A stretch of DNA of 64,000 nucleotides from Undaria pinnatifida (Eukaryota; Sar; Phaeophyceae; Laminariales; Alariaceae): assembly GCA_012845835.1 (NCBI GenBank), contig JABAKD010000021.1, forward strand, positions 4,526,706 to 4,590,705, given 5' to 3'. Positions 1 through 10,760 of this stretch are shown piece after piece. Numbering within the stretch: position 1 is the stretch's first letter; each line of letters opens with the position of its first letter. The translations under genes and the position numbers were made by a program. Under the pieces are notes generated by a model. The model searched no databases, was not told the DNA's origin, and saw nothing but the letters and a program-made list of their open reading frames with translations.

Positions 1-3000
1 ATCGCGGAAAGGCCTCCTGTTGTTGCAGACCCTGTCCCAACTTTGTTGGATGTTTGTGTTGAGACTCCAGTATTCTTTTCCACGACGGAAGGGACGAGTT
101 GGGAAGTTATACCGAGCGTGTGCCCTATAAATAGTCGAGACGCGGGGTTGCTTCACCGTAACCCACGCCCTGCTACCGATCAGGGTAACGGTCTGGATTT
201 GGCAACGACTACATCAAAACGACCTCCTCTTAGTACTGTTGTGGACTTTCCCACCACCTCATTGGAGGTTTGCGTTCCCCTGGTTTACTTTGACGCTGCA
301 GAAGATGCCACCGGTTCGTGGGAGGTTTGCGCTGTTCAGGACAAGGATACCACGACAACGGGCGATGGAAACCGAGTAGTGTCACCTAGATTGAGCCCCA
401 TCCAAAACGGGAAGACATTCGGCTTGAGCCCCGGTCAAGACAAGGAGGCGCCAAGCTTGAGCTTCGTTCTAGACGGAGGATCGTCGATGTTGAGCACGTT
501 GGAGGTGAACAATCCTGTAGGTCACGTCGCGGCGGGAGAGGACACTACCACCTCCGTCGAGGATTATTTTGCTTCGGCCGATCTTGGTGTGACGGGGGGC
601 ACCGGCACATCGTTAGACGTTTGTGTTGCTCCTGGTGGTATTGCGACGATGGAGGGGGGAAACTGGGTTGTAGCACCCAACTTGAGTCGCCGTCAAGACG
701 AGGGGTTGTCTCTTCTCAACGTACCTCCTGCTACAGATCAGCAAGACGACCGGAAGCTGTTGACGACAAACGTGGAGACACCTCCTGCTATCATGGACCC
801 TACCAGCTTGTTGGAAGATTACGTTGTCGCGGAGTCGGGTACCGTGGAAGGCGACACACACGGGGATATAACGCCTACCGTGAGTCCCGGCGGAAATGAG
901 CGAGCGTCCAGTCAAGACTACGGGTCACCTCTCCGCAACCCACCACCTCCTGCGGATCGGAGTGATGGTCAGGGTGTGTTGACGACAATCGCGGAAAGGC
1001 CTCCTGTTGTTGCAGACCCTGTCCCAACTTTGTTGGATGTTTGTGTTGCTCCAGTATACTTTTCCACGACGGAAGGGACGAGTTGGGAAGTTATACCGAG
1101 CGTGTGCCCTATAAATAGTCGAGACGAGGGGTTGCTTCACCGTAACCCACGCCCTGCTACCGATCAGGGTAACGGTCTGGATTTGGCAACGACTACATCA
1201 AAACGACCTCCTCTTAGTACTGTTGTGGACTTTCCCACCACCTCATTGGAGGTTTGCGTTCCCCTGGTTTACTTTGACGCTGCAGAAGATGCCACCGGTT
1301 CGTGGGAGGTTTGCGCTGTTCAGGACAAGGATACCACGACAACGGGCGATGGAAACCGAGTAGTGTCACCTAGATTGAGCCCCATCCAAAACGGGAAGAC
1401 ATCCGGCTTGAGCCCCGGTCAAGACAAGGAGGCGCCAAGCTTGAGCTTCGTTCTAGACGGAGGATCGTCGATCTTGAGCACGTTGGAGGTGAACAATCCT
1501 GTAGGTCACGTCGCGGCGGGAGAGGACACTACCACCTCCGTCGAGGATTATTTTGCTTCGGCCGATCTTGGTGTGACGGGGGGCACCGGCACATCGTTAG
1601 ACGTTTGTGTTGCTCCGGGTGGTATTGCGACGATGGAGGGGGGAAACTGGGTTGTAGCACCCAACTTGAGTCGCCGTCGAGACGAGGGGTTGTCTCTCCT
1701 CAACGCACCTTCTGCTTCGGATCAGCAAGACGGCCGGAAGCTGTTGACGACAAACGTGGAGACACCTCCTGCTAACATGGACCCCACCAGCTTGTTCGAG
1801 GATTACGTTGTCGCGGAGTCGGGTACCGTGGAAGGCGACACACACGGGGATATAACGCCTACCGTGAGTCCCGGCGGAAATGAGCGAGCGTCCAGTCAAG
1901 ACAACGGGTCACCTCTCCGCAACCCACCACCTCCTGCGGATCGGAGTGATGGTCAGGGTGTGTTAACGACCATCGCGGAAAGGCTTCCTGTTGTTGCAGA
2001 CCCTGTCCCAACTTTGTTGGATATTTGTGTTGCTCCAGTATACTTTTCCACGACGGAAGGGACGAGTTGGGAAGTTATACCGAGCGTGTGCCCTATAAAT
2101 AGTCGAGACGCGGGGTTGCTTCACCGTAACCCACGCCCTGCTACCGATCAGGGTAACGGTCTGGATTTGGCAACGACTACATCAAAACGACCTCCTCTTA
2201 GTACTGTTGTAGACTTTCCCACCACCTCATTGGAGGTTTGCGTTCCCCTGGTTTACTTTGACGCTGCAGAAGATGCCACCGGTTCGTGGGAGGTTTGCGC
2301 TGTTCAGGACAAGGATACCACGACAACGGGCGATGGAAACCGAGTAGTGTCACCTAGATTGAGCCCCATCCAAAACGGGAAGACATCCGGCTTGAGCCCC
2401 GGTCAAGACAAGGAGGCGCCAAGCTTGAGCTTCGTTCTAGACGGAGGATCGTCGATGTTGAGCACGTTGGAGGTGAACAATCCTGTAGGTCACGTCGCGG
2501 CGGGAGAGGACACTACCACCTCTGTCGAGGATTATATTGCTCCGGCCGATCTTGGTGTGGAAAAGGGCGCCGGCACATCGTTAGACGTTTGTGTTGCTCC
2601 TGGTGGTATTGCGACGATGGAGGGGGGAAACTGGGTTTTAGCACCCAACTTGAGTCGCCGTCAAGACGAGGGGTTGTCTCTTCTCAACGTACCTCCTGCT
2701 ACAGATCAGCAAGACGACCGGAAGCTGTTGACGACAAACGTGGAGACACCTCCTGCTATCATGGACCCTACCAGCTTGTTGGAAGATTACGTTGTCGCGG
2801 AGTCGGGTACCGTGGAAGGCGACACACACGGGGATATAACGCCTACCGTGAGTCCCGGCGGAAATGAGCGAGCGTCCAGTCAAGACTACGGGTCACCTCT
2901 CCGCAACCCACCACCTCCTGCGGATCGGAGTGATGGTCAGGGTGTGTTGACGACAATCGCGGAAAGGCCTCCTGTTGTTGCAGACCCTGTCCCAACTTTG

Positions 3001-6000
3001 TTGGATGTTTGTGTTGCTCCAGTATACTTTTCCACGACGGAAGGGACGAGTTGGGAAGTTATACCGAGCGTGTGCCCTATAAATAGTCGAGACGAGGGGT
3101 TGCTTCACCGTAACCCACGCCCTGCTACCGATCAGGGTAACGGTCTGGATTTGGCAACGACTACATCAAAACGACCTCCTCTTAGTACTGTTGTGGACTT
3201 TCCCACCACCTCATTGGAGGTTTGCGTTCCCCTGGTTTACTTTGACGCTGCAGAAGATGCCACCGGTTCGTGGGAGGTTTGCGCTGTTCAGGACAAGGAT
3301 ACCACGACAACGGGCGATGGAAACCGAGTAGTGTCACCTAGATTGAGCCCCATCCAAAACGGGAAGACATCCGGCTTGAGCCCCGGTCAAGACAAGGAGG
3401 CGCCAAGCTTGAGCTTCGTTCTAGACGGAGGACCGTCGATCTTGAGCACGTTGGAGGTGAACAATCCTGTAGGTCACGTCGCGGCGGGAGAGGACACTAC
3501 CACCTCCGTCGAGGATTATTTTGCTTCGGCCGATCTTGGTGTGACGGGGGGCACCGGCACATCGTTAGACGTTTGTGTTGCTCCGGGTGGTATTGCGACG
3601 ATGGAGGGGGGAAACTGGGTTGTAGCACCCAACTTGAGTCGCCGTCGAGACGAGGGGTTGTCTCTCCTCAACGCACCTTCTGCTTCGGATCAGCAAGACG
3701 GCCGGAAGCTGTTGACGACAAACGTGGAGACACCTCCTGCTAACATGGACCCCACCAGCTTGTTCGAGGATTACGTTGTCGCGGAGTCGGGTACCGTGGA
3801 AGGCGACACACACGGGGATATAACGCCTACCGTGAGTCCCGGCGGAAATGAGCGAGCGTCCAGTCAAGACTACGGGTCACCTCTCCGCAACCCACCCCCT
3901 CCTGCGGATCAGAGTGATGGTCAGGGTGTGTTAACGACCATCGCGGAAAGGCCTCCTGTTGTCGTAGACCCTGTCCCAACTTTGTTGGATGTTTGTGTTG
4001 AGACTCCAGTATTCTTTTCCACGACGGAAGGGACGAGTTGGGAAGTTATACCGAGCGTGTGCCCTATAAATAGTCGAGATGCGGGGTTGCTTCCCCGTAA
4101 CCCACGCCCTGCTACCGATCAGCGCAACGGTCCGGATTTGGCAACGACTACCACAAACACACCTACTGTTGTTACTGTTGTAGACTTTCCCACCACGTCG
4201 TTGGAGGTTTGCGTTCCTCTGGCTTACGTTGCCGCGGCAGAAGATGCCACCGGTTTGTGGGAGGTTTGCGCTGTTCAGGACAAGGATACCACGACAACGG
4301 GCGATGGAAACCGAGTAGTGTCACCTAGATTGGGCCCCATCGAAAATGGGAAGACATCCGGCTTGAGCCCCGGTGAAGATAAGGAGGCGCCAAGCTTGAG
4401 CTTCGTTCTAGACGGAGGACCGTCGATCTTGAGCCCGTTGGAGGTGAACAATCCTGTAGGTCACGTCGCGGCGAGAGAGGACACTACCACCTCCGTCGAG
4501 GATTATATTTCTCCGGCCGATCTTGGTGTGAAGGGGAGCACCGGCACATCATTAGACGTTTGTGTTGCTCCTGGTGGAGTTGTGACGATGGAGGGGGGAA
4601 ACTGGGTTGTAGCACCCAACTTGAGTCGCCGTCGAGACGAGGGGTTGTCTCTCCTCAACGCACATTCTGCTTCGGATCAGCAAGACGACCGGAAGCTGTT
4701 GACGACAAACGTGGAGACACCTCCTGCTAACATGGACCCTACCAGCTTGTTGGAGGATTACGTTGTTGCGGAGTCAGGTACCGTGGAAGGCGACACACAC
4801 GGGGATATAACGCCTACCGTGAGTCCCGGCGGAAATGAGCGAGCGTCCAGTGAAGACTACGGGTCACCTCTCCGCAACCCACCCCCTCCTGCGGATCAGA
4901 GTGATGGTCAGGGTGTGTTGACGACCATCGCGGAAAGGCCTCCTGTTGTCGTAGACCCTGTCCCAACTTTGTTGGATGTTTGTGTTGAGACTCCAGTATT
5001 CTTTTCCACGACGGAAGGGACGAGTTGGGAAGTTATACCGAGCGTGTGCCCTATAAATAGTCGAGATGCGGGGTTGCTTCCCCGTAACCCACGCCCTGCT
5101 ACCGATCAGCGCAACGGTCCGGATTTGGCAACGACTACCACAAACACACCTACTGTTGTTACTGTTGTGGACTTTCCCACCACGTCGTTGGAGGTTTGCG
5201 TTCCTCTGGCTTACGTTGCCGCGGCAGAAGATGCCACCGGTTCGTGGGAGGTTTGCGCTGTTCAGGAAAAGGATACCACGACAACGGGCGATGGAAACCG
5301 AGTAGTGTCACCTAGATTGGGCCCCATCAAAAATGGGAAAACATCCGGCTTGAGCCCCGGTGAAGATGAGGAGGCGCCAAGCTTGAGCTTCGTTCTAGAC
5401 GGAGGATCGCCGATCTTGAGCCCGTTGGAGGTGAACAATCCTGTAGGTGACGTTGGGCCGGGAGAGGACCCTACCACCTCCGTCGAGGATTATTTTGCTC
5501 CGGCCGATCTTGGTGTGAAAGGGAGCATCGGCACATCATTAGACGTTTGTGTTGCTCCTGGTGGAGTTGTGACGATGGAGGGGGGAAACGGGGTTGTAGC
5601 ACCCAACTTGAGTCGCCGTCGAGACGAGGGGTTGTCTCTCCTCAACGCACATTCTGCTTCGGATCAGCAAGACGACCGGAAGCTGTTGACGACAAACGTG
5701 GAGACACCTCCTGCTATCATGGACCTTACCACTCCCGTGGAGGTTTATGTTGTCGCAGAGTCGGGTACCGTGGAAGGCGACACACACGGGGATATAACGC
5801 CTACCGTGAGTCCCGGCGGAAATGAGCGAGCGTCCAGTCAAGACAACGGGTCACCTCTCCGCAACCCACCCCCTCCTGCGGATCAGAGTGATGGTCAGGG
5901 TGTGTTAACGACCATCGCGGAAAGGCCTCCTGTTGTCGTAGACCCTGTCCCAACTTTGTTGGATGTTTGTGTTGAGACTCCAGTATTCTTTTCCCCGACG

Positions 6001-7860
6001 GAAGGGACGAGTTGGGAAGTAACACTGAGCGTGTGCCCTATAAATAGTCGGGATGCGGGGTTTCTTCCCCGTAACCCACGCCCTGCTACCGATCAGGGCA
6101 ACGGTCCGGATTTGGCAACGACTACTACAAAACCACCTACTGTTGTTACTGTTGTGGACTTTCCCACCACCTCATTGGAGGTTTGCGTTCCTCTGGTTTA
6201 CGTTGCCGCGGCAGAAGATGCCACCGGTTCGTGGGAGGTTTGCGCTGTTCAGGAAAAGGATACCACGACAACGGGCGATGGAAACCGAGTAGTGTCACCT
6301 AGATTGAGCCCCATCGAAAATGGGAAGACATCCGGCTTGAGCCCCGGTCAAGACAAGGAGGCGCCAAGCTTGAGCTTCGTTCTAGACGGAGGATCGTCGA
6401 TCTTGAGCACGTTGGAGGTGAACAATACTGTAGGTGACGTTGCGGCGGGAGAGGACACTACCACCTCCGTCGAGGATTATATTGCTCCGGCCGATCTTGG
6501 TGTGGAAAAGGGCACCGGCACATCGTTAGACGTTTGTGTTGCTCCGGGTGGTATTGCGACGATGGAGGGGGGAAACTGGGTTGTAGCACCCAACTTGAGT
6601 CGCCGTCAAGACGAGGGGTTGTCTCTTCTCAACGTACCTCCTGCTACGGATCAGCCAGACGACCGGAAGCTGTTGACGACAAACGTGGAGACACCTCCTG
6701 CTATCATGGACCCTACCAGCTTGTTGGAGGATTACGTTGTCGCGGAGTCGGGTACCGTGGAAGGCGACACACACGGGGATATAACGCCTATCGTGAGTCC
6801 CGGCGGAAATGAGCGAGCTTCCAGTCAAGACTACGGGTCACCTCTCCGCAACCCACCCCCTCCTGCGGATCGGAGTGATGGTCAGGGTGTGTTGACGACA
6901 ATCGCGGAAAGGCCTCCTGTTGTTGCAGACCCCGTCTTAACTTTGTTGGATGTTTGTGTTGCTCCAGTATACTTTTCCCCGACGGAAGGGACGAGTTGGG
7001 AAGTTATACCGAGCGTGTGCCCTATAAATAGTCGAGATGCGGGGTTGCTTCCCCGTAACCCACGCCCTGCTACCGATCAGCGCAACGGTCCGGATTTGGC
7101 AACGACTAGTACAAAAACACCTACTGTTGTTACTGTTGTGGACTTTCCCACCACGTCGTTGGAGGTTTGCGTCCCTCTGGTTTACGTTGCCGCGGCAGAA
7201 GATGCCACCGGTTCGTGGGAGGTTTGCGCTGTTCAGGACAAGGATACCACGACAACAGGCGATGGAAACCGAGTAGTGTCACCTAGATTGGGCCCCATCG
7301 AAAACGGGAAGACATCCGGCTTGAGCCCCGGTGAAGATAAGGAGGTGCCAAGCTTGAACTTCGTTCTAGACGGGGGATCGTCGATCTTGAGCACGTTGGA
7401 GGTGAACAATCCTGTAGGTGACGTTGCGGCGGGAGAGGACACTACCACGTCCGTCGAGGATTATATTTCTCCGGCCGATCTTGGTGTGAAGGGGAGCACC
7501 GGCACATCATTAGACGTTTGTGTTGCTCCGGGTGGTATTGCGACGACGGAAGGGGGAAACTGGGTTGTAGCACCCAACTTGAGTCGCCGTCAAGACGACA
7601 GGTTGTCTCTTCTCAACGTACCTCCTGCTACGGATCATCAAGACGACCGGAAGCTGTTGACGACAAACGTGGAGACACCTCCTGCTATCATGGACCCTAC
7701 CAGCTTGTGGGAGGATTACGTTGTCGCGGAGGAGGATACCTCCGAAGGGGATACACACGGGGGTGTAACGCCTACCGTGAGTCCCGGTGGAAGTGAGCGA
7801 GCGTCCAGTCAAGACTACGGGTCACCTCTCCGCAACCCACCCCCTCCTGCGGATCGGGCC
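1..7860 (+). repeat. Tandem array of eight 984/987-bp coding units
   Basis: The marker GACGTTTGTGTTGCTCC recurs at 616, 1600, 2584, 3568, 4555, 5542, 6529 and 7513, giving spacings of 984, 984, 984, 987, 987, 987 and 984. All are multiples of three, so the frame is kept. The extra codon comes from VETPVFF versus VAPVYF. Units 1 and 3, and units 2 and 4, share diagnostic variants, so a 1968-bp dimer is the higher-order unit over about 1-3936. Units 5-8 are more divergent. A ninth, decayed copy of the same sub-repeat starts near 8150. Confidence 0.95.
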
Positions 7861-9507
7861 GATGATCGAGTTGTAGCAACGGCAACGACGAAGACGCTTC
7901 CTGTTGTTGTGGACCCTGCCTTCTCGTCACAGGTCTACGGCCATCCAATTCAGGAAGCTGCCACGATAACTCGTGGAGTAGCGCACGGCGTGCGCCCTGG
8001 TCAAGATGGCGGAGCTACCAGTTCAAGATCCGGTCAAGACGAGGAAAGCCTTCCCCTTAAGCCGTATCTTGCGTTGTTCCAGGGCGACGGTCATCGAAAT
8101 ACAGGATCGGCAACATCACATACACCTGCTGCTGTTGTTGACCCTTTCCCCACGTCGTCAGATGTTTGCGTTGTTCCGGATGGTATTCCGCCAAAGGAGG
8201 GGGGAAACTGGGTATTAGCACCCAACGTGAGTGGCCGTGAAGACGAGGGGTTGCCTCTCCCTACCCCACCCCCTGCTGTGGGTCGGGGCGACGGCTTGGG
8301 TGTGACAACGACAAAAGTGGAGACACCTCCTTCTATTTTGGACCCTATCAGCTCGTTGGAGGTTTATGATGCGGTGGAGGGGGATACCGCAAAATGGAAT
8401 ACACACAGAGAAGTAGTACCCACCTTGGGCCCCGTTCGAGATGAAGGGGCGCCCAGCCAAGCCGAGAGGTCACCTCTTCTTAACCCACTTCCTGTTGCGG
8501 ATCAGGGCGACGGTCGAGGTGTGGTAACGACAAGGACGAAGACGCCTCCTGTTGTTGTGGACCCTGCCATCTTGTTAGAGGCTTACGTTCCTTCGGTTCA
8601 GGAAGCTGCCACAACGATTCGTGTAGTAACCCCCAGCATGAGCCTTGGTCAAGATGAGGGAGCTGCCAGTTCAAGCCTCGGTCAAGACGAGGGAGGGGTT
8701 CTCCCTAAGCCACGATTTGCCTTGGACCAAGGCGACGGTCGTCGAGAGACAGCAGCAATGCCTGTTGATGTCGACCAAACTTTGGGCTTCATTCAAGATG
8801 GGAGGGAGAGGGTGGATTCGTGTGGTCTTGAGCAATTTGAGACAGTTCTTGAGGCTGTCCTCCATCAGCAACGTGACGAAGATGGGGGGACGGCTTTCCT
8901 TCAGCCGTTTTCCGGTACGAAACCGGACCGAGGCGGCGGCGGTCGAGATGCAAGAGGGACAACATTGCAGACATCTACTGTCGCGGCGACCGAGGCCGAT
9001 GGGTCGGAATCTAGGCATCCTGACGCTGTCGTGTCTAAATCGTCCGGACAACGCGTGGTGGCGATAGGGAACGACGTAGAGTCAGACATACCTGCTGACT
9101 TTAGGGTGCCTGAAGAACGATTAGATGCCCCCGGTCGGCAGCAAGCCTCGGTGACCGCAGCTGATGTGTCTGCCTCGGTGACCACGGCCGATATGTCTAC
9201 CGGCTTTTGGTCCCCGAACGCTGTCGAGTCTAAACCGTCAGAGTATCCCATGGAGCCAGGGGGCGTTGTGTCCGACGCACCTACCGTGCTCATAGTACTG
9301 GTGGCGATGCTGTGGGTCTTAACCGCAACCATGTGTGTGGTGTGCTTCGCGGAGACTTTAGAGAGGAGACATGTCGTGGAGCGTCGTCAGCTTAGGCCCG
9401 AACCGCCCGACGAGGGAGACCAGGCAAGTGCAAGTGTCGAATCATGTTGCTGTATGGGACACCAAACAAAAAACATAAAACCGACGCAGGCTAGATTTCT
9501 TGTTTGA
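1..9507 (+). CDS. Giant tandem-repeat membrane protein, 5' partial
   Basis: The frame is open from base 1 to a TGA at 9505-9507, so at least 3168 residues are encoded and the true start lies upstream of the window. Eight units of 328-329 aa repeat almost identically. Each holds four sub-repeats of about 71, 117, 66 and 74 aa that begin with a variant of TSLEVCV, TSLDVCV or TSLLEDY and continue with an EGG.W..P.LS....DEG pattern, a Pro-rich stretch (NPPPPADQ) and a TT..ETPP..DP end. Divergent repeats follow to about 8760, then a non-repetitive region. A hydrophobic helix at 9286-9348 (VLIVLVAMLWVLTATMC) is followed by a charged tail with SCCCM. Composition is Thr/Ser/Pro/Asp-rich with regularly placed Cys. 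Inference: a large single-pass surface or wall-associated protein with a repetitive ectodomain; an adhesin or mating-type surface role is possible but unproven. I recognise no named domain. No introns are seen in 9.5 kb, unlike neighbouring genes. Confidence 0.75.
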   Translation: MAERPPVVADPVPTLLDVCVETPVFFSTTEGTSWEVIPSVCPINSRDAGLLHRNPRPATDQGNGLDLATTTSKRPPLSTVVDFPTTSLEVCVPLVYFDAAEDATGSWEVCAVQDKDTTTTGDGNRVVSPRLSPIQNGKTFGLSPGQDKEAPSLSFVLDGGSSMLSTLEVNNPVGHVAAGEDTTTSVEDYFASADLGVTGGTGTSLDVCVAPGGIATMEGGNWVVAPNLSRRQDEGLSLLNVPPATDQQDDRKLLTTNVETPPAIMDPTSLLEDYVVAESGTVEGDTHGDITPTVSPGGNERASSQDYGSPLRNPPPPADRSDGQGVLTTIAERPPVVADPVPTLLDVCVAPVYFSTTEGTSWEVIPSVCPINSRDEGLLHRNPRPATDQGNGLDLATTTSKRPPLSTVVDFPTTSLEVCVPLVYFDAAEDATGSWEVCAVQDKDTTTTGDGNRVVSPRLSPIQNGKTSGLSPGQDKEAPSLSFVLDGGSSILSTLEVNNPVGHVAAGEDTTTSVEDYFASADLGVTGGTGTSLDVCVAPGGIATMEGGNWVVAPNLSRRRDEGLSLLNAPSASDQQDGRKLLTTNVETPPANMDPTSLFEDYVVAESGTVEGDTHGDITPTVSPGGNERASSQDNGSPLRNPPPPADRSDGQGVLTTIAERLPVVADPVPTLLDICVAPVYFSTTEGTSWEVIPSVCPINSRDAGLLHRNPRPATDQGNGLDLATTTSKRPPLSTVVDFPTTSLEVCVPLVYFDAAEDATGSWEVCAVQDKDTTTTGDGNRVVSPRLSPIQNGKTSGLSPGQDKEAPSLSFVLDGGSSMLSTLEVNNPVGHVAAGEDTTTSVEDYIAPADLGVEKGAGTSLDVCVAPGGIATMEGGNWVLAPNLSRRQDEGLSLLNVPPATDQQDDRKLLTTNVETPPAIMDPTSLLEDYVVAESGTVEGDTHGDITPTVSPGGNERASSQDYGSPLRNPPPPADRSDGQGVLTTIAERPPVVADPVPTLLDVCVAPVYFSTTEGTSWEVIPSVCPINSRDEGLLHRNPRPATDQGNGLDLATTTSKRPPLSTVVDFPTTSLEVCVPLVYFDAAEDATGSWEVCAVQDKDTTTTGDGNRVVSPRLSPIQNGKTSGLSPGQDKEAPSLSFVLDGGPSILSTLEVNNPVGHVAAGEDTTTSVEDYFASADLGVTGGTGTSLDVCVAPGGIATMEGGNWVVAPNLSRRRDEGLSLLNAPSASDQQDGRKLLTTNVETPPANMDPTSLFEDYVVAESGTVEGDTHGDITPTVSPGGNERASSQDYGSPLRNPPPPADQSDGQGVLTTIAERPPVVVDPVPTLLDVCVETPVFFSTTEGTSWEVIPSVCPINSRDAGLLPRNPRPATDQRNGPDLATTTTNTPTVVTVVDFPTTSLEVCVPLAYVAAAEDATGLWEVCAVQDKDTTTTGDGNRVVSPRLGPIENGKTSGLSPGEDKEAPSLSFVLDGGPSILSPLEVNNPVGHVAAREDTTTSVEDYISPADLGVKGSTGTSLDVCVAPGGVVTMEGGNWVVAPNLSRRRDEGLSLLNAHSASDQQDDRKLLTTNVETPPANMDPTSLLEDYVVAESGTVEGDTHGDITPTVSPGGNERASSEDYGSPLRNPPPPADQSDGQGVLTTIAERPPVVVDPVPTLLDVCVETPVFFSTTEGTSWEVIPSVCPINSRDAGLLPRNPRPATDQRNGPDLATTTTNTPTVVTVVDFPTTSLEVCVPLAYVAAAEDATGSWEVCAVQEKDTTTTGDGNRVVSPRLGPIKNGKTSGLSPGEDEEAPSLSFVLDGGSPILSPLEVNNPVGDVGPGEDPTTSVEDYFAPADLGVKGSIGTSLDVCVAPGGVVTMEGGNGVVAPNLSRRRDEGLSLLNAHSASDQQDDRKLLTTNVETPPAIMDLTTPVEVYVVAESGTVEGDTHGDITPTVSPGGNERASSQDNGSPLRNPPPPADQSDGQGVLTTIAERPPVVVDPVPTLLDVCVETPVFFSPTEGTSWEVTLSVCPINSRDAGFLPRNPRPATDQGNGPDLATTTTKPPTVVTVVDFPTTSLEVCVPLVYVAAAEDATGSWEVCAVQEKDTTTTGDGNRVVSPRLSPIENGKTSGLSPGQDKEAPSLSFVLDGGSSILSTLEVNNTVGDVAAGEDTTTSVEDYIAPADLGVEKGTGTSLDVCVAPGGIATMEGGNWVVAPNLSRRQDEGLSLLNVPPATDQPDDRKLLTTNVETPPAIMDPTSLLEDYVVAESGTVEGDTHGDITPIVSPGGNERASSQDYGSPLRNPPPPADRSDGQGVLTTIAERPPVVADPVLTLLDVCVAPVYFSPTEGTSWEVIPSVCPINSRDAGLLPRNPRPATDQRNGPDLATTSTKTPTVVTVVDFPTTSLEVCVPLVYVAAAEDATGSWEVCAVQDKDTTTTGDGNRVVSPRLGPIENGKTSGLSPGEDKEVPSLNFVLDGGSSILSTLEVNNPVGDVAAGEDTTTSVEDYISPADLGVKGSTGTSLDVCVAPGGIATTEGGNWVVAPNLSRRQDDRLSLLNVPPATDHQDDRKLLTTNVETPPAIMDPTSLWEDYVVAEEDTSEGDTHGGVTPTVSPGGSERASSQDYGSPLRNPPPPADRADDRVVATATTKTLPVVVDPAFSSQVYGHPIQEAATITRGVAHGVRPGQDGGATSSRSGQDEESLPLKPYLALFQGDGHRNTGSATSHTPAAVVDPFPTSSDVCVVPDGIPPKEGGNWVLAPNVSGREDEGLPLPTPPPAVGRGDGLGVTTTKVETPPSILDPISSLEVYDAVEGDTAKWNTHREVVPTLGPVRDEGAPSQAERSPLLNPLPVADQGDGRGVVTTRTKTPPVVVDPAILLEAYVPSVQEAATTIRVVTPSMSLGQDEGAASSSLGQDEGGVLPKPRFALDQGDGRRETAAMPVDVDQTLGFIQDGRERVDSCGLEQFETVLEAVLHQQRDEDGGTAFLQPFSGTKPDRGGGGRDARGTTLQTSTVAATEADGSESRHPDAVVSKSSGQRVVAIGNDVESDIPADFRVPEERLDAPGRQQASVTAADVSASVTTADMSTGFWSPNAVESKPSEYPMEPGGVVSDAPTVLIVLVAMLWVLTATMCVVCFAETLERRHVVERRQLRPEPPDEGDQASASVESCCCMGHQTKNIKPTQARFLV

Positions 9508-10760
9508 ACGAGGGTGCGGCCTACACTATCTGCGGAATAGCGAACCCCGATTTCCGGCTACCTTGTTTCTTCGTAGGTGTTAGGTACTGTACATAGCACT
9601 CGAACCTAAAGTAAACGTCTATTGAACTGAAAACATGAACTCACATACGTTTGGGTATATGTTGCCACAACTGATTTTGTGCGCGTTGTTCGGCCTGCGA
9701 ACATTGCCCTCCTAACAAACTCACGAATGACAGCCAGTCTCAAGCATCCCTTTGAACCCATTATTTTTTTGCTTTTCGTGGGGATTACACCATTGCTGCG
9801 ATGGTGTCCTGAGTATGATCGTATGAGCCCGGACTTGGCAGTTCGGACTACGGTAGCCATAAACTACGACGCATGCCTTGATGAGGGCGCGCCAATTTTT
9901 TCTGAGGCGCTCCGCACATGACAAACTCTGTACATCACCCACAATGCTGACTGTGAGGAGAAATGTGCGCTCAACTCGGCGAACAACCCAATGGCCTAGG
10001 CAAATCCCGAAAACGCTTTAACACACGAATGACATTCCATGGATATTGGGAAATTCCTCGGGTGAGGAAGCCCGTCAGCCGAAATCACCGTGTTCAGAAG
10101 TGCTACAGAAGCGGTGCCTCTACAGTGCAGGTATGTGCCAGCCGGAAAGTACCGGCACTATGGCGTCAACCGGCACTATTCCGCACAATGCCGCTACTTG
10201 ATCCAGAGGTAGCACTTTTTCTGGATCGGCTTCTGAAGGGTGGAGCTCCTTGACCCATAATCGTCAGAAGCAGGCAACTTTTCTTCGTGATTTTCGTTGT
10301 ATACCTTGGCCATAAGACGTTTCATTCGATATGGGTTTTACTTTTCACCAAATCAGTTATTGGGAGAGGTCTTAAGCTCCCAAATTGAGGGGTAGTATTA
10401 AGAAAAAAAGTGGTACACCTCTACCGTAGCACACGTCACTCGTTGTTCCCATATGTTCCGAACAATTTAACAGGGGCCACAGCGGCAACCGACACTGTAG
10501 CGGGGCCACTGCTGTACCCCTGTCGTAGCACGCGTCTGACCCGCTAAGGATTTGGGGGGGGTGTCATGGCATGAGAAGCAAACGGAAAATTCGGTTGGCA
10601 AATAACGCATCATGCATGATTGGGCCACCAACTCACCTCCCAAAATCGTATTTGAAAGTCGTTCATTAGTGTTCGGCAGCATACCTGTAAAAAATGATTT
10701 GGTTAGTCGCGTGACCTCAACGGTTTTTGCTTCGATTATTTTGCTGCTGTTGTTGTTCAG
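9508..10760. other. Intergenic, dispersed repeat fragments
   Basis: No convincing exon was found. At 9510-9600 there is a copy of the CCTGTTTCTYATTAGG repeat family. At 10095-10215 there is a copy of the CCGGCACTA family (CCGGAAAGTACCGGCACTA). The GTAGCACGCGTC motif occurs at 10414-10441 and 10513-10537. Small ORFs of 80-147 aa on both strands have no family features. Confidence 0.5.

Noticed and set aside
126-7029. TATAAATAG (TATA-box-like) once per repeat unit
   Set aside because: It encodes the conserved PINSR phrase in the long frame; no transcription start evidence.
613-7812. 100-aa minus-strand and 92-aa plus-strand ORFs repeated in every unit of the giant gene
   Set aside because: They recur only because the DNA unit is homogenised; composition is odd (Arg/Ser/Cys-rich) and the 328-aa frame explains the length changes.
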